Positions 1-11,956 of a stretch of 64,000 bases of DNA are shown piece by piece. The notes below the pieces were generated by a model, which saw nothing but the letters and a program-made list of their open reading frames with translations, searched no databases and was not told the origin of the DNA. The position numbers and the translations under genes were made by a program. Position 1 is the first letter of the stretch. Each line of letters starts with the position of its first letter. This DNA is from Hermatobates lingyangjiaoensis (taxonomy: Eukaryota > Arthropoda > Insecta > Hemiptera > Hermatobatidae): contig JAPFBL010000119.1 of assembly GCA_026182355.1 (NCBI GenBank), positions 2,614,001 to 2,678,000 of the forward strand, read 5' to 3'.

Positions 1-300
1 CTTGAGCAAGTAAACTACAGTCGACAATGTGAGAAAAACTTGGTCTCGCTAACTTGAATTCCTGCGTTAGATAAAGTTTCCCCTTCCGACTTAGTTAAGG
101 TCATTGCAAAATGGACTCTGACGGGACTTTGCAATCGTTTCAACGGAAACAGATAGTGGCTCGGAATCAATGGTATGGGTGGTATATACACAGACTCCCC
201 ATTCCACATCCAGTCATGATGTCCGCCTATATGGCATATCTGTGCAGAGCACAAACTCGTAGTCGTGTCCCGTTGCACATTTCGGCAAATTCTAAATAGA
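1..300 (-). pseudogene. Helitron-type (Pif1-like) helicase fragment, frameshifted
   Basis: The minus strand from about 230 to the TAG at 15-17 encodes a segment with IPPIPLIPS, then FPLKRLQSPVRVHFAMTLTKSEGETL and a final FFSHCRL, broken here by position: residues LKRLQSPVRVHFAMT and TKSEGETL are the recognisable parts. They match the C-terminal Pif1-type helicase block of Helitron replication proteins, whose usual form is RRQFPVRLAFAMTINK, then QGQT, then FSHGQLYVA. Just upstream (about 285-235) a second frame reads EMCNGTRLRVCALHRYAI, which matches the CNGTRL segment that normally precedes it. A frameshift therefore separates the two halves. The frame stops before the YVALSR end. This is a dead fragment cut by the window edge, not an expressed gene. 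The family call is from memory of Helitron motifs. Confidence 0.72.
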
Positions 301-2304
301 TAGTGCATCTTGAACTCTGGGAAAAACCTTGTAAATAACCCCAAATAAGCAATATATAAGCAATATATTGAAATTAAAATCAAGTAACAATATCTAATTG
401 CTACACCTGTGTATTTTTAAAATAAACATGCCTGTGTAGTTAGCCAAACACGGCTTAAAAGTTCATAACTTTGCTTCATCGTTGAATATTCAATCCATTT
501 AAAGCTTAGATTTTATGCTAGACATACACAAATCTACTGTGAAAGTTTGAGCCTGTTATGTCTTATGGTGGCTGAGTATACTGGTGACAATATTTTGCGG
601 ATAAACCAACAAACCGACAGACAGAAATTATTCTAAGGGTATATGCGGCTTCTCTAAAGTATGAAACGTAAAGAAAAAATCATTTGTTAAATAATTTATG
701 TCAAATCTTGTTAAATCCAAAGAAGCTTTATAATAAAATTTCAATTTTTATTACTTCATTATAATTTTACAAATATTTTCAGTATTTCACACTATAAATA
801 AATAAAGTTTCAACTAAGTTCAACATTCAACTAAGTTAAACAGCAATTTTTAGTGCTAAAAATAATGGTTAAATTTAGTAAAATAAAATACTATCCTACT
901 ATCTGTTTTGTGGTAAAAAAACTAATAAAATAGTCTCCATATATACAAGTTTAATTATCTAAACAACGCATTTCTAACACATTTGATCTATACTATGCCA
1001 TATTATATAGTGTATATTGTATGCTATACTACAGTTCAAACTATACTCCACTATTTATTTAATACACTACTACTAAGTTGATAACTTTCTGATGTAGTTT
1101 ATATTTATTTTTATGACTGAAGAAGTAGTTTTTTAGATTATTATACAAACATACATAGAGAGAATTTTATTAGATTTTCACCCTCGAGTGGTATAAAATA
1201 TTTAGGTAATATTTCTCTCTTTGGTTTATAACTAAATTACTGTGTTTATTTTTTTTTAAAATTGGTAGTTTGATGGAAGAAAGGATTGACGGTAAACCAA
1301 CAAGAGTTGGTTTAGAGATCGTGCGAACTTGGTTGAACAACGCCATTTTACATGAGTTGCGTCACATGTAATTACGTCGAAGGCTAGTTTTCGTGACTCA
1401 AAGATTTGCCTAGATTATCTGTGGAGACAGACTGTCGCACATGAAGCACTATTAAACTAAGACCAAACACGATGAAGCTTGCCTAAGAAACATTATTCTC
1501 AGCATTGATTGCATAGGTTTAACTAAAAGCTTGGTTATTCATGTTAAGAAATGCACCCGTGAGAAATATTCTCATAACATTTGTTTACGTCTTAAGATAA
1601 TCTGATATTTCTAATGTAGGCATATGGCTCTAAAGATCGCACCTCATTGTGTCCTGTTACTATGGGATAATAGATTCATTATAATACATAATCCGAATTT
1701 ATTTATATTTTTATTGACTTTGTTATATTTCCGAGTTAATTCAATTGAATTAAGTATTTTTATATTATTTATATTTATATTATTTTTTTTATATTAAAGA
1801 TCACAGCTCATTGTTTCCTAGTTCATTTAGGATAATATAAATGCACTACAAACTTTCATCAAATCTTCTGCATATTAATATATTTACTTACACTATCTAC
1901 TTACTTCAGATTGCATCATATTTGATAATATTATAAATATATATAAATATATTATGTTGCTAACATAAATGATTAAATATATTTTGTTTTAACCAGCAAG
2001 CCATACACATGGTTAAAATATAAGTGGGTGATACCAATAAAAGCATATAAATAAAAAATGTGAAAAATTGCTTTCGATTTGATAAAAAAATATCTTTTTT
2101 TTAAATATCACTGAATATTTTTTGAAGAATATATATTAATATAATTATAATTAGAATTCATTTTGTTATCTATAATAAGTACTAAATGAGTTTCTTAATG
2201 AAATTGTCAAGTACTATCATGAAGATATGAATAAATTTGGATAGTGGGAAATAATAGATCTGTAGTCTGAAGAAAATAAAGCAGAAACTACTTGGAAAAT
2301 TTGA
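301..2304. other. AT-rich stretch without a recognised gene
   Basis: No convincing coding frame. There is a perfect short hairpin (TAAACCAAC / GTTGGTTTA) near 1294-1315. A piece near 950-975 (tatacaagtttaattat, then aaacaacgcatttc) resembles the outer flank of the hammerhead family seen at 3573-3620, so an old PLE end may lie here. The rest looks like ordinary decayed intergenic or intronic DNA. Confidence 0.5.
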
Positions 2305-2425
2305 GGACCAGGTTAGCTCAGTAGTTAACGTGCTCGCTCATTAGGTCCAGGGTTCGATACTCATTCTGGCCCTCGATTTATTCACGTGAGAGGTAAATGA
2401 ATCTGAGGAGATCGTCTCTAATATA
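2305..2425 (+). repeat. tRNA-derived SINE, head portion
   Basis: The 5' part has an A-box-like TTAGCTCAGTAG at 2313-2324 and a B-box GGTTCGATACTC at 2351-2362, spaced as in a tRNA gene, followed by a tRNA-unrelated section (tattcacgtgagaggtaaat, then ctgaggagatcgtctc). The same order recurs at 6885, 12515, 25718, 30625, 35255, 45060 and 58335. It is truncated after about 120 nt. The A and B boxes would serve as an internal RNA polymerase III promoter, an inference from SINE biology. Confidence 0.82.
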
Positions 2426-3540
2426 CATACTTGATTCATATATCTTTAGAAACCTATAATAAAATTTGTTTATATTAATATTTATTATTTATATAATAAT
2501 AAACGCATAATTATATTAATTCAAGGATTAGTCGAAGTAATAAATGCTGTTAAAACGTAAATATGTCTTACAACCTATTTAAATGTCATTGAATCAATAT
2601 TAAATTATAATTGTCATACAATTTCTAAACTTCAATAAGACTTTCTAATATATTTGAAATTAAAGAAAATGAAAGAAGAATTGTGATTAAATTGAAAAAG
2701 GAACTGGTATTTAATGAACAGCTCAGGGGAAGAACAATAGCTCTAAACCAAAGGTTCTCTAAAACCAAAGATATAATTTTGCGAATTTTCAAATAAATAC
2801 TTGTTTTTTGTCAAAAGAAAAATATGACTGTAAAATATATTGATTACATTTTCAACGTGATATCGAAACATAATAATATTTTTAAAACAATAACAAAATA
2901 TTTCTTTAATAAAATATGAATAAAGTATTTATATACTTTATTTTACTAAAATATTTAATAAAGTATGATGCAATAAATTGTGAACAAATTAGTTTGAATA
3001 TAAAATAAACAAAATTGTAATAAAACATTACGAAAAATTGGAATATAACAAATTGAGGAGGTAGGGCCTTATGTTTTAATTATTATATTTCAATACTATA
3101 CAGTCAGTTTGGTATGCTTTGATACATTTTTGGTTTTACTATGCTGATGTAAGCATATAAACTTTATATGGACCCCTAACCACGTACCATAGGCACTCAA
3201 AATAACTTTTTTCCTAGTTGACTCCTGGGGGTTGATGTTGACCACGTTGCCAACCATTACTCTAAACATACAGTAGATAGGGTATACATAACATGCATGC
3301 ATGGTTGTCTTCTAACTAGAGATGAACAAACATGTTCTCATAGATGAGCAGTTTTCTTTTTAGTTCCTTTTTTTATAGATAACAGTTGTTGATTAATCTA
3401 GGACTGAAATATGCATAAATGTGGTTAAACACAACACCAACCAGTAATATAATTTCATTTGGAAACTGTTATTTATATGCTAACATCAGAGAACAGTAAA
3501 ATTAAAAATCGTTGACAAAGATATAGGGTAACAAGCTAAT
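2426..3540. other. AT-rich stretch, nothing recognised
   Basis: Low-complexity AT-rich DNA with only short chance frames. The minus-strand frame at 3096-3302 has no recognisable domain and is not supported as a gene. Confidence 0.5.
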
Positions 3541-3544
3541 AACA

Positions 3545-3800
3545 TTCTCTCCACATATACAACTTTATTAGTTTAAACAACGCATTCAAACACGTAGTGT
3601 TCTTCTTCAGCCATTAAACTAAAAAAGTATAAATACAACAAAGAGTTATCGATTTATTAGTGATGTATTAAATAAACAGTACAAAATAAAATAAGAAAAC
3701 AGAGTCGTACATAACATTACACCTGAAAAAGAAAACTACATTTTCTAAATGCGTTGTTTGGACTATAAAACTGATATATGGGGAGTATTTTACTATCTTG
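3545..3800. mobile_element. Inverted pair of PLE ends with ACGCGU-family hammerhead
   Basis: Left arm, minus strand, 3545-3620: CUGAAGA, one extra A, a stem AACAC/GUGUU with loop UAC, then UGAAUGCGUUGUUU. The GAAA box and palindrome ACGCGU are mutated to GAAU and GCGU compared with the better copy at 32576-32624. Right arm, plus strand, 3748-3795: the tail after the palindrome recurs (aaatgcgttgtttggac, then atatgggga). The arms are diverged and the left copy is probably inactive. The tail-out inverted layout matches other pairs in the window. Confidence 0.55.
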
Positions 3801-4139
3801 CGTCATCTACAAAGTGTATTTACGACATAATAATTAATTGCACTATCTTAACATTGAAAAAGTATCTTAAATTGTATAATTACTAAATTTTTGATTTTAT
3901 ATGTTTTTTTGTTACAGGTATATAATTTTTTTTTAAAGATTTATAGTTTTCTTTAAATATGTTGTTGTGAGATTATTGTTTGCTATGCTATATAGTTATA
4001 TACAATTTATTTTCGTTCAATAAAAAATATTGAATAACAAAATTATTGTATTTGGATTAAAAATTTGATATAGAGTTCTTGATACTTGAGGTCATCTGAA
4101 TTCAATAAAATTGATCCGAAAATGTCTCTCCTTTAGTGT

Positions 4140-4261
4140 GTTTGTTTGTGTTAGTGTGTGTGATAGTGGGTTGGTCGACATAGGTGTGGAGTTTTTTGTG
4201 GTTATGTGTGCTTTTGTGTGTGTGTATGTGTGTGTGTGTGTGTGTGTTTGTTTGTTTGTTT

Positions 4262-4324
<63 letters not shown>
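4140..4324. repeat. (TG)n-rich microsatellite
   Basis: Interrupted and then pure TG dinucleotide run, purest at about 4262-4323, with TTTG interruptions. The long Cys-Val frames read from it are artefacts of the repeat. Confidence 0.95.
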
Positions 4325-4326
<2 letters not shown>

Positions 4327-4629
4327 TACCTTTCTGTCTGATCAAAATGATTTTAAATTAAAAACCAAAAGAAAACCTTTTAACAAAGGAGTTGTGATTA
4401 CCAAAAATTTTATATGTAAGGCACAGTTAGGTCATTGGTATACAACAATCTTGTCTCCAATAATCCAATCGTGCAGAGAATAATATATCTAAGTACGAAT
4501 TCAACAATTTATTTCACATTACGTCAAAGGTTAATGTTGATGCCAAGTTAGACAATGCTGTTTAAATTAAAATATTTATTCCAACCTATAATTTATTAAT
4601 AACTTTTTGATAATGAGTTTGAATAGAAT

Positions 4630-4800
4630 ATATTTAATTAAATAAAAACCAATTAAAAAAGATAGCATACAGATAGACACAGGAATAACTCATTTCTATA
4701 TTTCGACCATCGTCGTCATCAGGAGGCGTAAAGTCCCGCAGGAAGGCATAGAGGCGACTCAAACCACCGTTGGTCCGTTGGACCGTTTCATTTAATTATC
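4630..4800 (-). mobile_element. PLE end with AUAU-family hammerhead motif
   Basis: On the minus strand at about 4687-4732 the order is CUGAUGA, an extra C, stem GAC-GAUG-GUC, GAAAUAUA, then a strand pairing with the sequence before CUGAUGA (GCCUCC side against GAAAUGAG side). The palindrome AUAU takes the place of stem III. Flanks (acaggaataactc; ggaccgtttcatttaatta) recur at 44080-44320 and in part at 24600-24800. No coding part is attached here. Confidence 0.68.
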
Positions 4801-6214
4801 ATATTTATTTTAATGAATATCGGAAATCTCATTCAATCATTTAATTGACACCATCTCAATTTTAAAAAAAGTTGCATTACGATTTTCATAAATGTATATA
4901 CAAGTTATATACTTGTTTTTATTACTAATTTTTATTAGGATAGTAGAAAAAATATACTAATAGATTAGTTTAATGTATGTATGATCTTGTAATCTACGAA
5001 CAATAGTATTTTATGCAAATTTCAGCTCAAATTTAATCTAAAATACCTGGAAAAAATAGTCTATACACCATATAAGTATTATTATTGTCAATGAATTAAA
5101 AAATATTTGAATATCTATATAAAACAAAATGAAATGAAAATGCCCCATGAGTACAAAACGTAGGTAATATTAACATTTCCAAAGAGTTTTGACGAAAACT
5201 AAATTGAATACATTTAAATATAAAGCTGGATAAATAATTATGAATTTGTCACAGAATTATTTTGAGTAAACCATTTAAAATATGACTCCATCTATGATGA
5301 TATAATAACTAAAAATATATACTACAATTTTGAATCAAACATTTGATTTACGTTATCTTATAAAAACTAATGTACTCTGTAAAAAAATTAATTTTAAATT
5401 AAATCAACTGATTAACATTGAAAAAGAGCATAACTTAAAGAAAATATGGTTAATAACTACTTTCTTATTATTATTATTGCTAATATAATTAAACGAAATA
5501 TTATTCAGCTTTCAAACATAATTACTGATTCCTTTTGATTTATAGATGATAATGATGAAAGCAAATATGATGTATTTTTATATTAATGAAAAAATTATGG
5601 CTAAGAAAAAGAGCAAAGAAAGAGTTTTTAGATGGTTTATGACTTGAAAGACCAATTACAGTGTGTACTATAAGAGGCGAAATGTTTCATCTAATGTTGT
5701 CCGTTGCTACAATCTTGACAATAGGTGCAATAAATTTTAAATTGTGCGCTATTACAATCGAGTTACAATAACATAATAATTTTTTTTAATCTATGATATA
5801 TAAGCTGTATATATGAGTAATGTCTATGCATAAAATATCGTGTACTTTTCAGTTTTGTTAGAAAATATGGCCTAATTTTAGTGAGCCAAATATATCTGTA
5901 TAATAGATATATTTATATTCATAATTCAGTCACAAAATACAGTAAAATAAACATCAGAAACAAATTATAATAAGTTATTTTTACAAAGTAGTAATGTCTA
6001 CTGCTTTTTATTGAGATTATTAGATTACGTGATTCCACTGTTGAATCTAATTTAGCTTTCCTGTCCCTCAAAACATGAGAAACAAAAAATAAAAGGATTT
6101 ATAGAAATATATTACGGACAGTATAACTGAAATACTTTGATAGATAGAATGGTTTATAATGATGGTATTACATTCTGTAAAAGAATATATCAGAGTGTAT
6201 AAAAGAGGAAAAAT
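4801..6214. other. AT-rich stretch, nothing recognised
   Basis: No frame or repeat that I can assign. It is close to featureless apart from oligo-A and oligo-T runs. Confidence 0.5.
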
Positions 6215-6420
6215 TGGTTAAATTTCTCCGAGGGTTTTGTGAAAGACTTTAAAGGTTTTGACTGGCAGTTACAGGGGCCTTTCTCTCCGGCCAGTATCGG
6301 CGTTTTAATGAAAAAACGTGATCTCTTTTAATATATGGCTGTTTCAAAATCGCGGTGAAAGAATATGAGAGAAGGCACAAGGCGTTTGCTTCGACGCTTT
6401 AAAAGAGTCATTCAACAATA
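6215..6420. other. Unassigned GC-richer island
   Basis: About 200 nt stands out from its AT-rich surroundings (ctccgagggttttgtg, ggggcctttctctccggcc, aatcgcggtgaaaga). Neither strand holds a long open frame and there is no tRNA-like box. A conserved non-coding element, a short exon or an old repeat are all possible. Confidence 0.3.
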
Positions 6421-6884
6421 GCACAAGTCAATTTATTCTTAAAGCCAGTCTTTAATTCAAAACTTTCTTTTCGCTCAAAATTAATGACACTATGTTTGAA
6501 TAGCTTGCGTAAAATATTTCAGCCACTTATTATAACGGGTCATTTTTTTTATTTATTCTATCTGAGAGGTGGTAAGAAATCCAACACTGATTGAAATACA
6601 ACAGTAACGTCCTTTTCGAAAACCCTACTGCTTTTAAAATACAATATTAGATATTTTTTTAAGAACAAATATTTCATTACCTATTAAAATATTTTTTAGT
6701 ATTTTGTAGCTTTTAGCTGCATTAATTTTGTTTAACTTAATAAGTTTATATGTTTTAATGTAATGTTACGTTTAATCAATGTTAGTTTAATTACTTAACG
6801 ATTATTTCAATCATATGTTCATGAATCCATGAATGAACTACATTTTTATTCTTTTTTCCTTTTTTTTATGAAGGGCTCAAGCCC

Positions 6885-7163
6885 TCAGATGCGGATTCCT
6901 CCAGGAAATGTTGCATATCTCATTGATTATAATTTTTGGAATCCTAAATTATGCCTAACTCAAGTGTTTTTAGAGTAGGGTTCTATAACAAGTACCTGGC
7001 ATTGTACAGGCTCGGGACCGACGTTTTAGTGTCCTCTCCGAGGGATGACTTGCTCAGATTTACTCACCTCTCATGTGTATAAAGAGAAGGTCCGAGTGGG
7101 AATCAAACCCTTGATCTACCAGTTCAAAGGCGAGCACGTTGGTACTGAGCTAACCTGGTCCCT
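6885..7163 (-). repeat. tRNA-derived SINE, near full length
   Basis: Minus-strand copy ending in the tRNA-like head at 7163 (reverse of gggaccaggttagctcag). The B-box complement lies at 7099-7110. Upstream is the shared body (ctccgagggatgacttgctc; gtaccTggcattgtacaggc; gcctaactcaagtg). It shares order and sequence with the SINE copies at 25718 and 30625. Diverged by point changes only. Confidence 0.8.
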
Positions 7164-8214
7164 CTTTATGAACAGCTTATCTGTTGTTTCTTTATATGCA
7201 TAATTTACTTAGCAACTATATATGTGTTTACAATAAACACATTTAGACCTTAAAATGTCAACAATATTTGATTTTTATGAAATCCAATCAAGTGTTTAGG
7301 TAGCCCAGTCCTAACGTACTTGTCTCTTGAATGAATAGTTCAATTTGTGTTGAATTCATGAATTTGTTTTGACGCTACAGTCCACAATCTTTGATGAATG
7401 AAATTAATATTTTACGAAAAAATGGGCATTATAGTGCACATATGCTGTATAGTTTGACAGAAATTATGCATAATGCGAAAGTTACTTTTTGCTAAAGCGT
7501 GTTTTGGGATATTTATTTTTCTGTTAAACTACTAATTTTAGAGCCTTTAAAGTTTGATATTATCATTAAAACTACAAAAATAATAACTAACAAAATCCTC
7601 AAATTTTTTAATTGTTTAAGGAATAAGAAACTGATTACAGTTTAAATGACAATATTTATTTTTGTACTTTTTTTTGTATTTATATCCTTGTTTTGTGCTA
7701 TAATTTTAGCTGTTGATTCCATTATGCAAAGCGCAGTATTCTAAATTATTGATAGCTCAAAAATCTGAATATTGATTTGATCTAACAGAAACAAAGTCAA
7801 TCATTCGACAAAATATAATGTTCGTAAAATCTATATGATTATATTGTAATATGTCTATGATTATACACAACATAATACAATATATAATATAAAATTGAAT
7901 ATATGATTATATTGTATGAATCTATGTTCGTTCAATACTCACTGTTTATATGTTCTCAAACAACAAAAGAATAAAATATACCTTACACATGTTAACAAAT
8001 ACATGTGTCATCTTATTCTACATTATAAAGCAACGAAAAATGGTTAAAAAATCTAAACAATTTAAATAAAAAGTAATTCCATCTAATTAGTTACGAAATC
8101 TAATGAATTTAAAAGAATCATATTTTTAAGTGTTATTGTTACTTTTATATTACCTATATAAAAGTTGATACATTAACTAGAGAATTCTACAAGAATGGAA
8201 TTTAAATTTTTTTT
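7164..8214. other. AT-rich stretch, nothing recognised
   Basis: No supported gene or repeat. Two short pieces (atatgattatattgta) repeat near 7835-7915, consistent with local duplication. Confidence 0.45.
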
Positions 8215-8215
8215 G

Positions 8216-8388
8216 ACAATGAAAACATGTTAGTCGGGTTAGAACAATAATTAGGGCGTCTCCAATGTTTCATTATAGGCGGCAGAAGGGTTCGATATAC
8301 ATAAAGGAAAAACCATTTATCTTTGGTAGTTTTGCGGTAGGGTTTGCCTTCCGGACACAGATCCTGCTTATAGGCTTCCTCATCCTCT
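8216..8388 (-). other. Unassigned protein-like open segment
   Basis: The minus strand stays open for about 57 codons after a TAA, reading EDEEAYKQDLCPEGKPYRK at its start and KDKWFFLYVYRTLLPPIMKH in the middle, to a TAA near 8210. A second minus frame is also open for most of the same stretch. There is no ATG at the start and no clear splice donor. Base composition is less AT-rich than the flanks. It could be a decayed transposon protein, a repeat body, or an exon. I do not recognise the family. Confidence 0.3.
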
Positions 8389-8659
8389 TAATTCTACATA
8401 ATATTCAGCAATATAATAACTTGATCATTTATCCTGGAGATTAATTCACTAAAAGAACCCTTGTCATTTTTGACAATAGTACATGTAGTTAGTGTCACTG
8501 TTCTGATTCTACAAATACGAAAACAATTTATTGATGTTAAATATTTCCGTTCATTACAATAATTTTGCTGTATAATAATAACTTTCCAAACAATTCCCAT
8601 CAAACGAAAATTTCCCAGAGTTAACACACACATTCACACTTATGCATATACATATATAT

Positions 8660-8785
8660 ACATAAAAAAGATTTCAAATAAACACATGAAATAACAATCA
8701 ATAATCAAACCAAAAATGAAATGGGAAAACAAGACTAAGATCTTTCAACCGTAACAAGCGGTCTTCGTCACAGTCAAAAGCCCAA
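8660..8785 (-). mobile_element. PLE 3' end with AGAUCU-family hammerhead
   Basis: Minus-strand core at 8775-8733: GACU, mutated here to GACUGUGACGA, then stem GACCG/CGGUU with loop CUUGUUA, GAAAGAUCUU and AGUC. The closing AGUC pairs with the opening GACU as stem I. The CUGACGA box carries a U-to-G change compared with better copies. Downstream tail (cattgattgttatttca type) follows to about 8660. Confidence 0.75.
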
Positions 8786-8799
8786 CTGACTGTATACAT

Positions 8800-8880
8800 A
8801 CACACGTGTTTGTGTGTGTTTGTTTCTGTGTGTGTGTGTGTTTGCTTCTGTGGTGTGTGTGTTTGTGTGTGTGTGTGAAC
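8800..8880. repeat. Imperfect (TG)n microsatellite
   Basis: GTGT-rich tract with TTTG and TTCTG interruptions, directly beside the PLE end. Confidence 0.9.
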
Positions 8881-10137
8881 GTGTATTCAAACATTTGTAT
8901 AGACTATGTGGTTCATAAAACCTTTGATTAATCAAATTGATATTCTGCACAAAAATAGGCCTTCTAGTCTAGATGTGCTGTATAATTTGAGAACAATAAT
9001 GCAACATGGAAAAGTCACTTATTTGGCCAAAGTATGTTTTTAGTCAACATTTTTTTCTCCAAAACTACTAATTCTATTTTTTTGAAATTTTGGTATTATA
9101 TTCGGTGCTACAACTGCATAACTGAAAAAATTCTGAGATTTTAAAAAATGAACTCGGTAAAATATATATTATTGTTCCAGTATTATCAATTTTAGCAACA
9201 TCAAATTGATACAAGTGCTCATCTGAACCTTTATAACACACCATGAAACAACACAAAATTAAATGTTATTAAAACAATATTATTTAAACACTTTTCTGAA
9301 TTTCAAGATACTTTTACATAAACTGTATTGTTTAGTAGAAAGAAGCTGTAAAATGTTTTGTAGAAGGCATTAATTCGAGCCATGGACTGAAGTTGTTCTA
9401 TAATGTTTGTGTAGTAATTATTTACCTATGTAAGTAATATTTTTATGAAGTAAGTTTAATTTGATTTTTACATCTATTTTTGCATAGATTTTTTGATTTA
9501 CAAAGTTTTTATATGTATTGATGAAGTGAATTTATAGATTTAATCATGTTTAATAAATTTGTAATGACTCATTTATTAAGATTTATATGCCATTTGAGTA
9601 AACATATTCGAAATTATACAGTACTTCCGACTAGTAATAGAATAGTATTTTACTTTTGTATTATTAATAGGATTGTTAAAAAACAGTTTAGACTCAATAA
9701 ATACGGTAGTTTAAAGAGATTGGTCCTGGGTTACGGAATCATTTAAGTGCTAGCCTTATACAAGGCACTTAGAAAATCCCTCTTACTTTCTCTGGCAATC
9801 AATTGAAACTTTTAAACAGAAGCATGCGTAACCTTTTTTTTAGTTTAAAATATAAAATAAGAAATCTTTCAAACATTTTCCTTTTTTTATTGTTATTTTT
9901 TTATGAAATTAAGTCATTCATTTTAACATTTCTAATCTTTTTCATTGTACTTATCATTACAATAAAATGTAATCCACCTGCTTAAAAATCAACAAAATGC
10001 ATCATAGTTAAAACCAAAATATATTTTAGTGTTTTCGAAATTATCAGACTATAATAGAGAAATATCAAACAGTTGTTTGTAAATGAATGTTTATCTTTAC
10101 TAATGTATTCATACAAGAAGTTCTTCAAGCAAAATTT

Positions 10138-10140
<3 letters not shown>
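8881..10140. other. AT-rich stretch, nothing recognised
   Basis: Several short plus-strand frames (9546-9746, 9803-9985) are composed mainly of AT-rich codons with no domain. I do not regard them as genes. Confidence 0.45.
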
Positions 10141-10194
<54 letters not shown>

Positions 10195-10465
10195 TATATA
10201 CATATCAATGATCAAACCACAATAAGAAAATGGAAAAACAAGACTAAGATCTTTCAAACGTAACAAGCGGTCTTCGTCAGAGTCAAAAACCCAACTGAAA
10301 CACTACATGCAGGGAACACCAGATGTTCTCTGCATCTAGTGTTTCAGTTGGGTTTTTGACTATGACTAAGACCGCTTGTTACGGTTGAAAGATCTTAGTC
10401 TTGTTTTCCCATTTTCTTATTGTGATTTGATCATTGATTGTTATTTCACGTATTTTTGAGAAATC

Positions 10466-10497
<32 letters not shown>

Positions 10498-10500
10498 CTT
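10141..10500. mobile_element. Inverted pair of AGAUCU-family PLE 3' ends between (TA)n tracts
   Basis: (TA)n at 10141-10200, then a minus-strand 3' end (core 10284-10242), a short central section holding a smaller palindrome (gatgcagag-like arms around 10300-10345), then a plus-strand 3' end (core 10358-10400), then (TA)n at 10471-10496. The minus core keeps CUGACGA and GAAA, with one change in the stem II strand. In the plus core CUGACGA has become AUGACUA, so it is probably dead. Tails point outwards on both sides. Confidence 0.85.
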
Positions 10501-10960
10501 TTTCGTATATCGTATATATATTTCGTTAGAAAAATTTAACTTCCACGAGCTAAATATTTGAAGAGATAATGCTTCATTGTATTAGTTTCTTGTCTCTGCA
10601 TCTAGTTTTTATGCTTTCATCGTATATATTTTTCATTTATTTAAGTTTTGTTCTCTATTTTTTTTTAAAGCTTAGTCCATAATCTTTAATTTTTATTTCT
10701 TTATATATCACTTCTTCTGTTCATCCCTCAGTTTTTATTTTTTATTATTTTATTTTATTTGTTTTTGTGTTTACTATTATTTTTCATATTCCTATTTTAA
10801 TTTAAATTGATTCTTGTCTACCTTATTCTCTCTGACCGGGTGCGTATGTGACAACAATGTTGGTCTCCAACCGTCTCTGTACCAGTGCGCTTGGTTTCAC
10901 TCCTTTATCTTTCCTGAAGACGGTTCAACCAAAAATTAGAGACTGTAAGTTTGTGTTTTT
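10501..10960 (+). mobile_element. PLE 3' region with AAUU-family hammerhead
   Basis: A T-rich untranslated-type section leads into a GC-richer piece (tggtctccaaccgtctctg) and a hammerhead-like core at 10903-10942: CUGAAGA, C, GGUU-CA-ACC, AAAAAUUA, GAGACUG. Here the GAAA box has changed to CAAA. A better-kept copy is at 59297-59340, and a minus-strand relative at about 14375-14440. Confidence 0.65.
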
Positions 10961-10989
10961 AATATCTCTATGTTTCTTTATGTACATTG

Positions 10990-10997
10990 AACTATAT

Positions 10998-11040
<43 letters not shown>

Positions 11041-11190
11041 ATGCATTTTCCTAATGGACGAGAGAGCCACTTATTCTACTTTTGATGACGCCAGTATTTT
11101 TCAAGTTTTTTCGATCATCTTTATATATATATATATATATATATAAACATATATATACATATATATAATATGTATATATATATATATATT
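10990..11190. repeat. (TA)n tracts, three blocks
   Basis: Blocks near 10990-11038, 11122-11145 and 11160-11190, separated by unique sequence (aatggacgagagagccac). They flank PLE ends on the left. Confidence 0.9.
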
Positions 11191-11439
11191 ATATCTATAA
11201 TATACATAAAGTACTGTTTTCTTAACTACAATTACTAATAAACACTTTTATTTCTTCTCGGAATTTGGTCATTTGGTGATTCTAAATATTAACCCTGACC
11301 AAATTCAGGGTATATAAATATAAATATATATAAATATTTATATAGTATAAATATAAATATAGTATACATATAAATATATATACTTATATGTATAAATAAT
11401 CTAAATTAAAAAACACATATACGAGATACAACACTTACT

Positions 11440-11640
11440 ACTATATTTTAATTGAGTTATCCTAAAGGAAAATGGTGTGGGTCACTACGAAGACAAGCAA
11501 GGACCAACAAGATCTCAAAGCAGGGAATTTTCGATTGTCTTCAAAGTGACTCGAATCTTTCTACCAGATGATGACGCAATTGAAATATAACAGTAAGTTT
11601 TTTGATCTCTTTAATGTAGGGTTTTCTTGTAATAATACTT
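11440..11640. mobile_element. Degenerate PLE end with small inverted repeat
   Basis: Arms gggtcactacgaagacaagc and cgattgtcttcaaagtgact form an imperfect inverted repeat around 11470-11550. At 11560-11600 the order CAGAUGAUGA, CAAUUGAAAUAUAA and CAGUAAG recalls the hammerhead families, without a clean stem II. Probably the 3' remains of the endonuclease copy at 11957-12202. Confidence 0.35.
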
Positions 11641-11956
11641 CTTTAGATAGTTTTAGGAATCATTTTATGTAACTTCACATATACAGACGTTATACTCCAA
11701 AATATAATTTAGAAAATACCCCAAAAAATAACTTTGATATTTCGATGATTTGTCATAATCAAACAAAGAGATTAACTAGCTTGAGAAGTAAGCGAACACT
11801 AGACGATTCCTTTGTAGTAGTCACGAGTATGAGAAGAGAAAGAAAAGAATAAATAAAAACAAATGTAAAAATAAAAACGCTAAAAGAAATAAAAAATAAA
11901 ATAGCTTAAAAATAGTAAAAAATGAATTCACTTTCAGATTGAGTCCAAGAGTTATT

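Noticed and set aside
2305..2380. True tRNA gene
   Set aside because: A and B boxes are present, but the cloverleaf does not close with a proper acceptor stem and the sequence continues into a SINE body found in other copies.
4111..4483. Plus-strand frames rich in Cys and Val
   Set aside because: They are translations of the (TG)n microsatellite and its edge, not coding sequence.
9982..10266. Minus frame starting MLRLKDLSLVF with a long Tyr-Ile run
   Set aside because: It is the ribozyme-bearing PLE tail read in frame with (TA)n. Similar frames at 62909-63118 and 38700 have the same origin.
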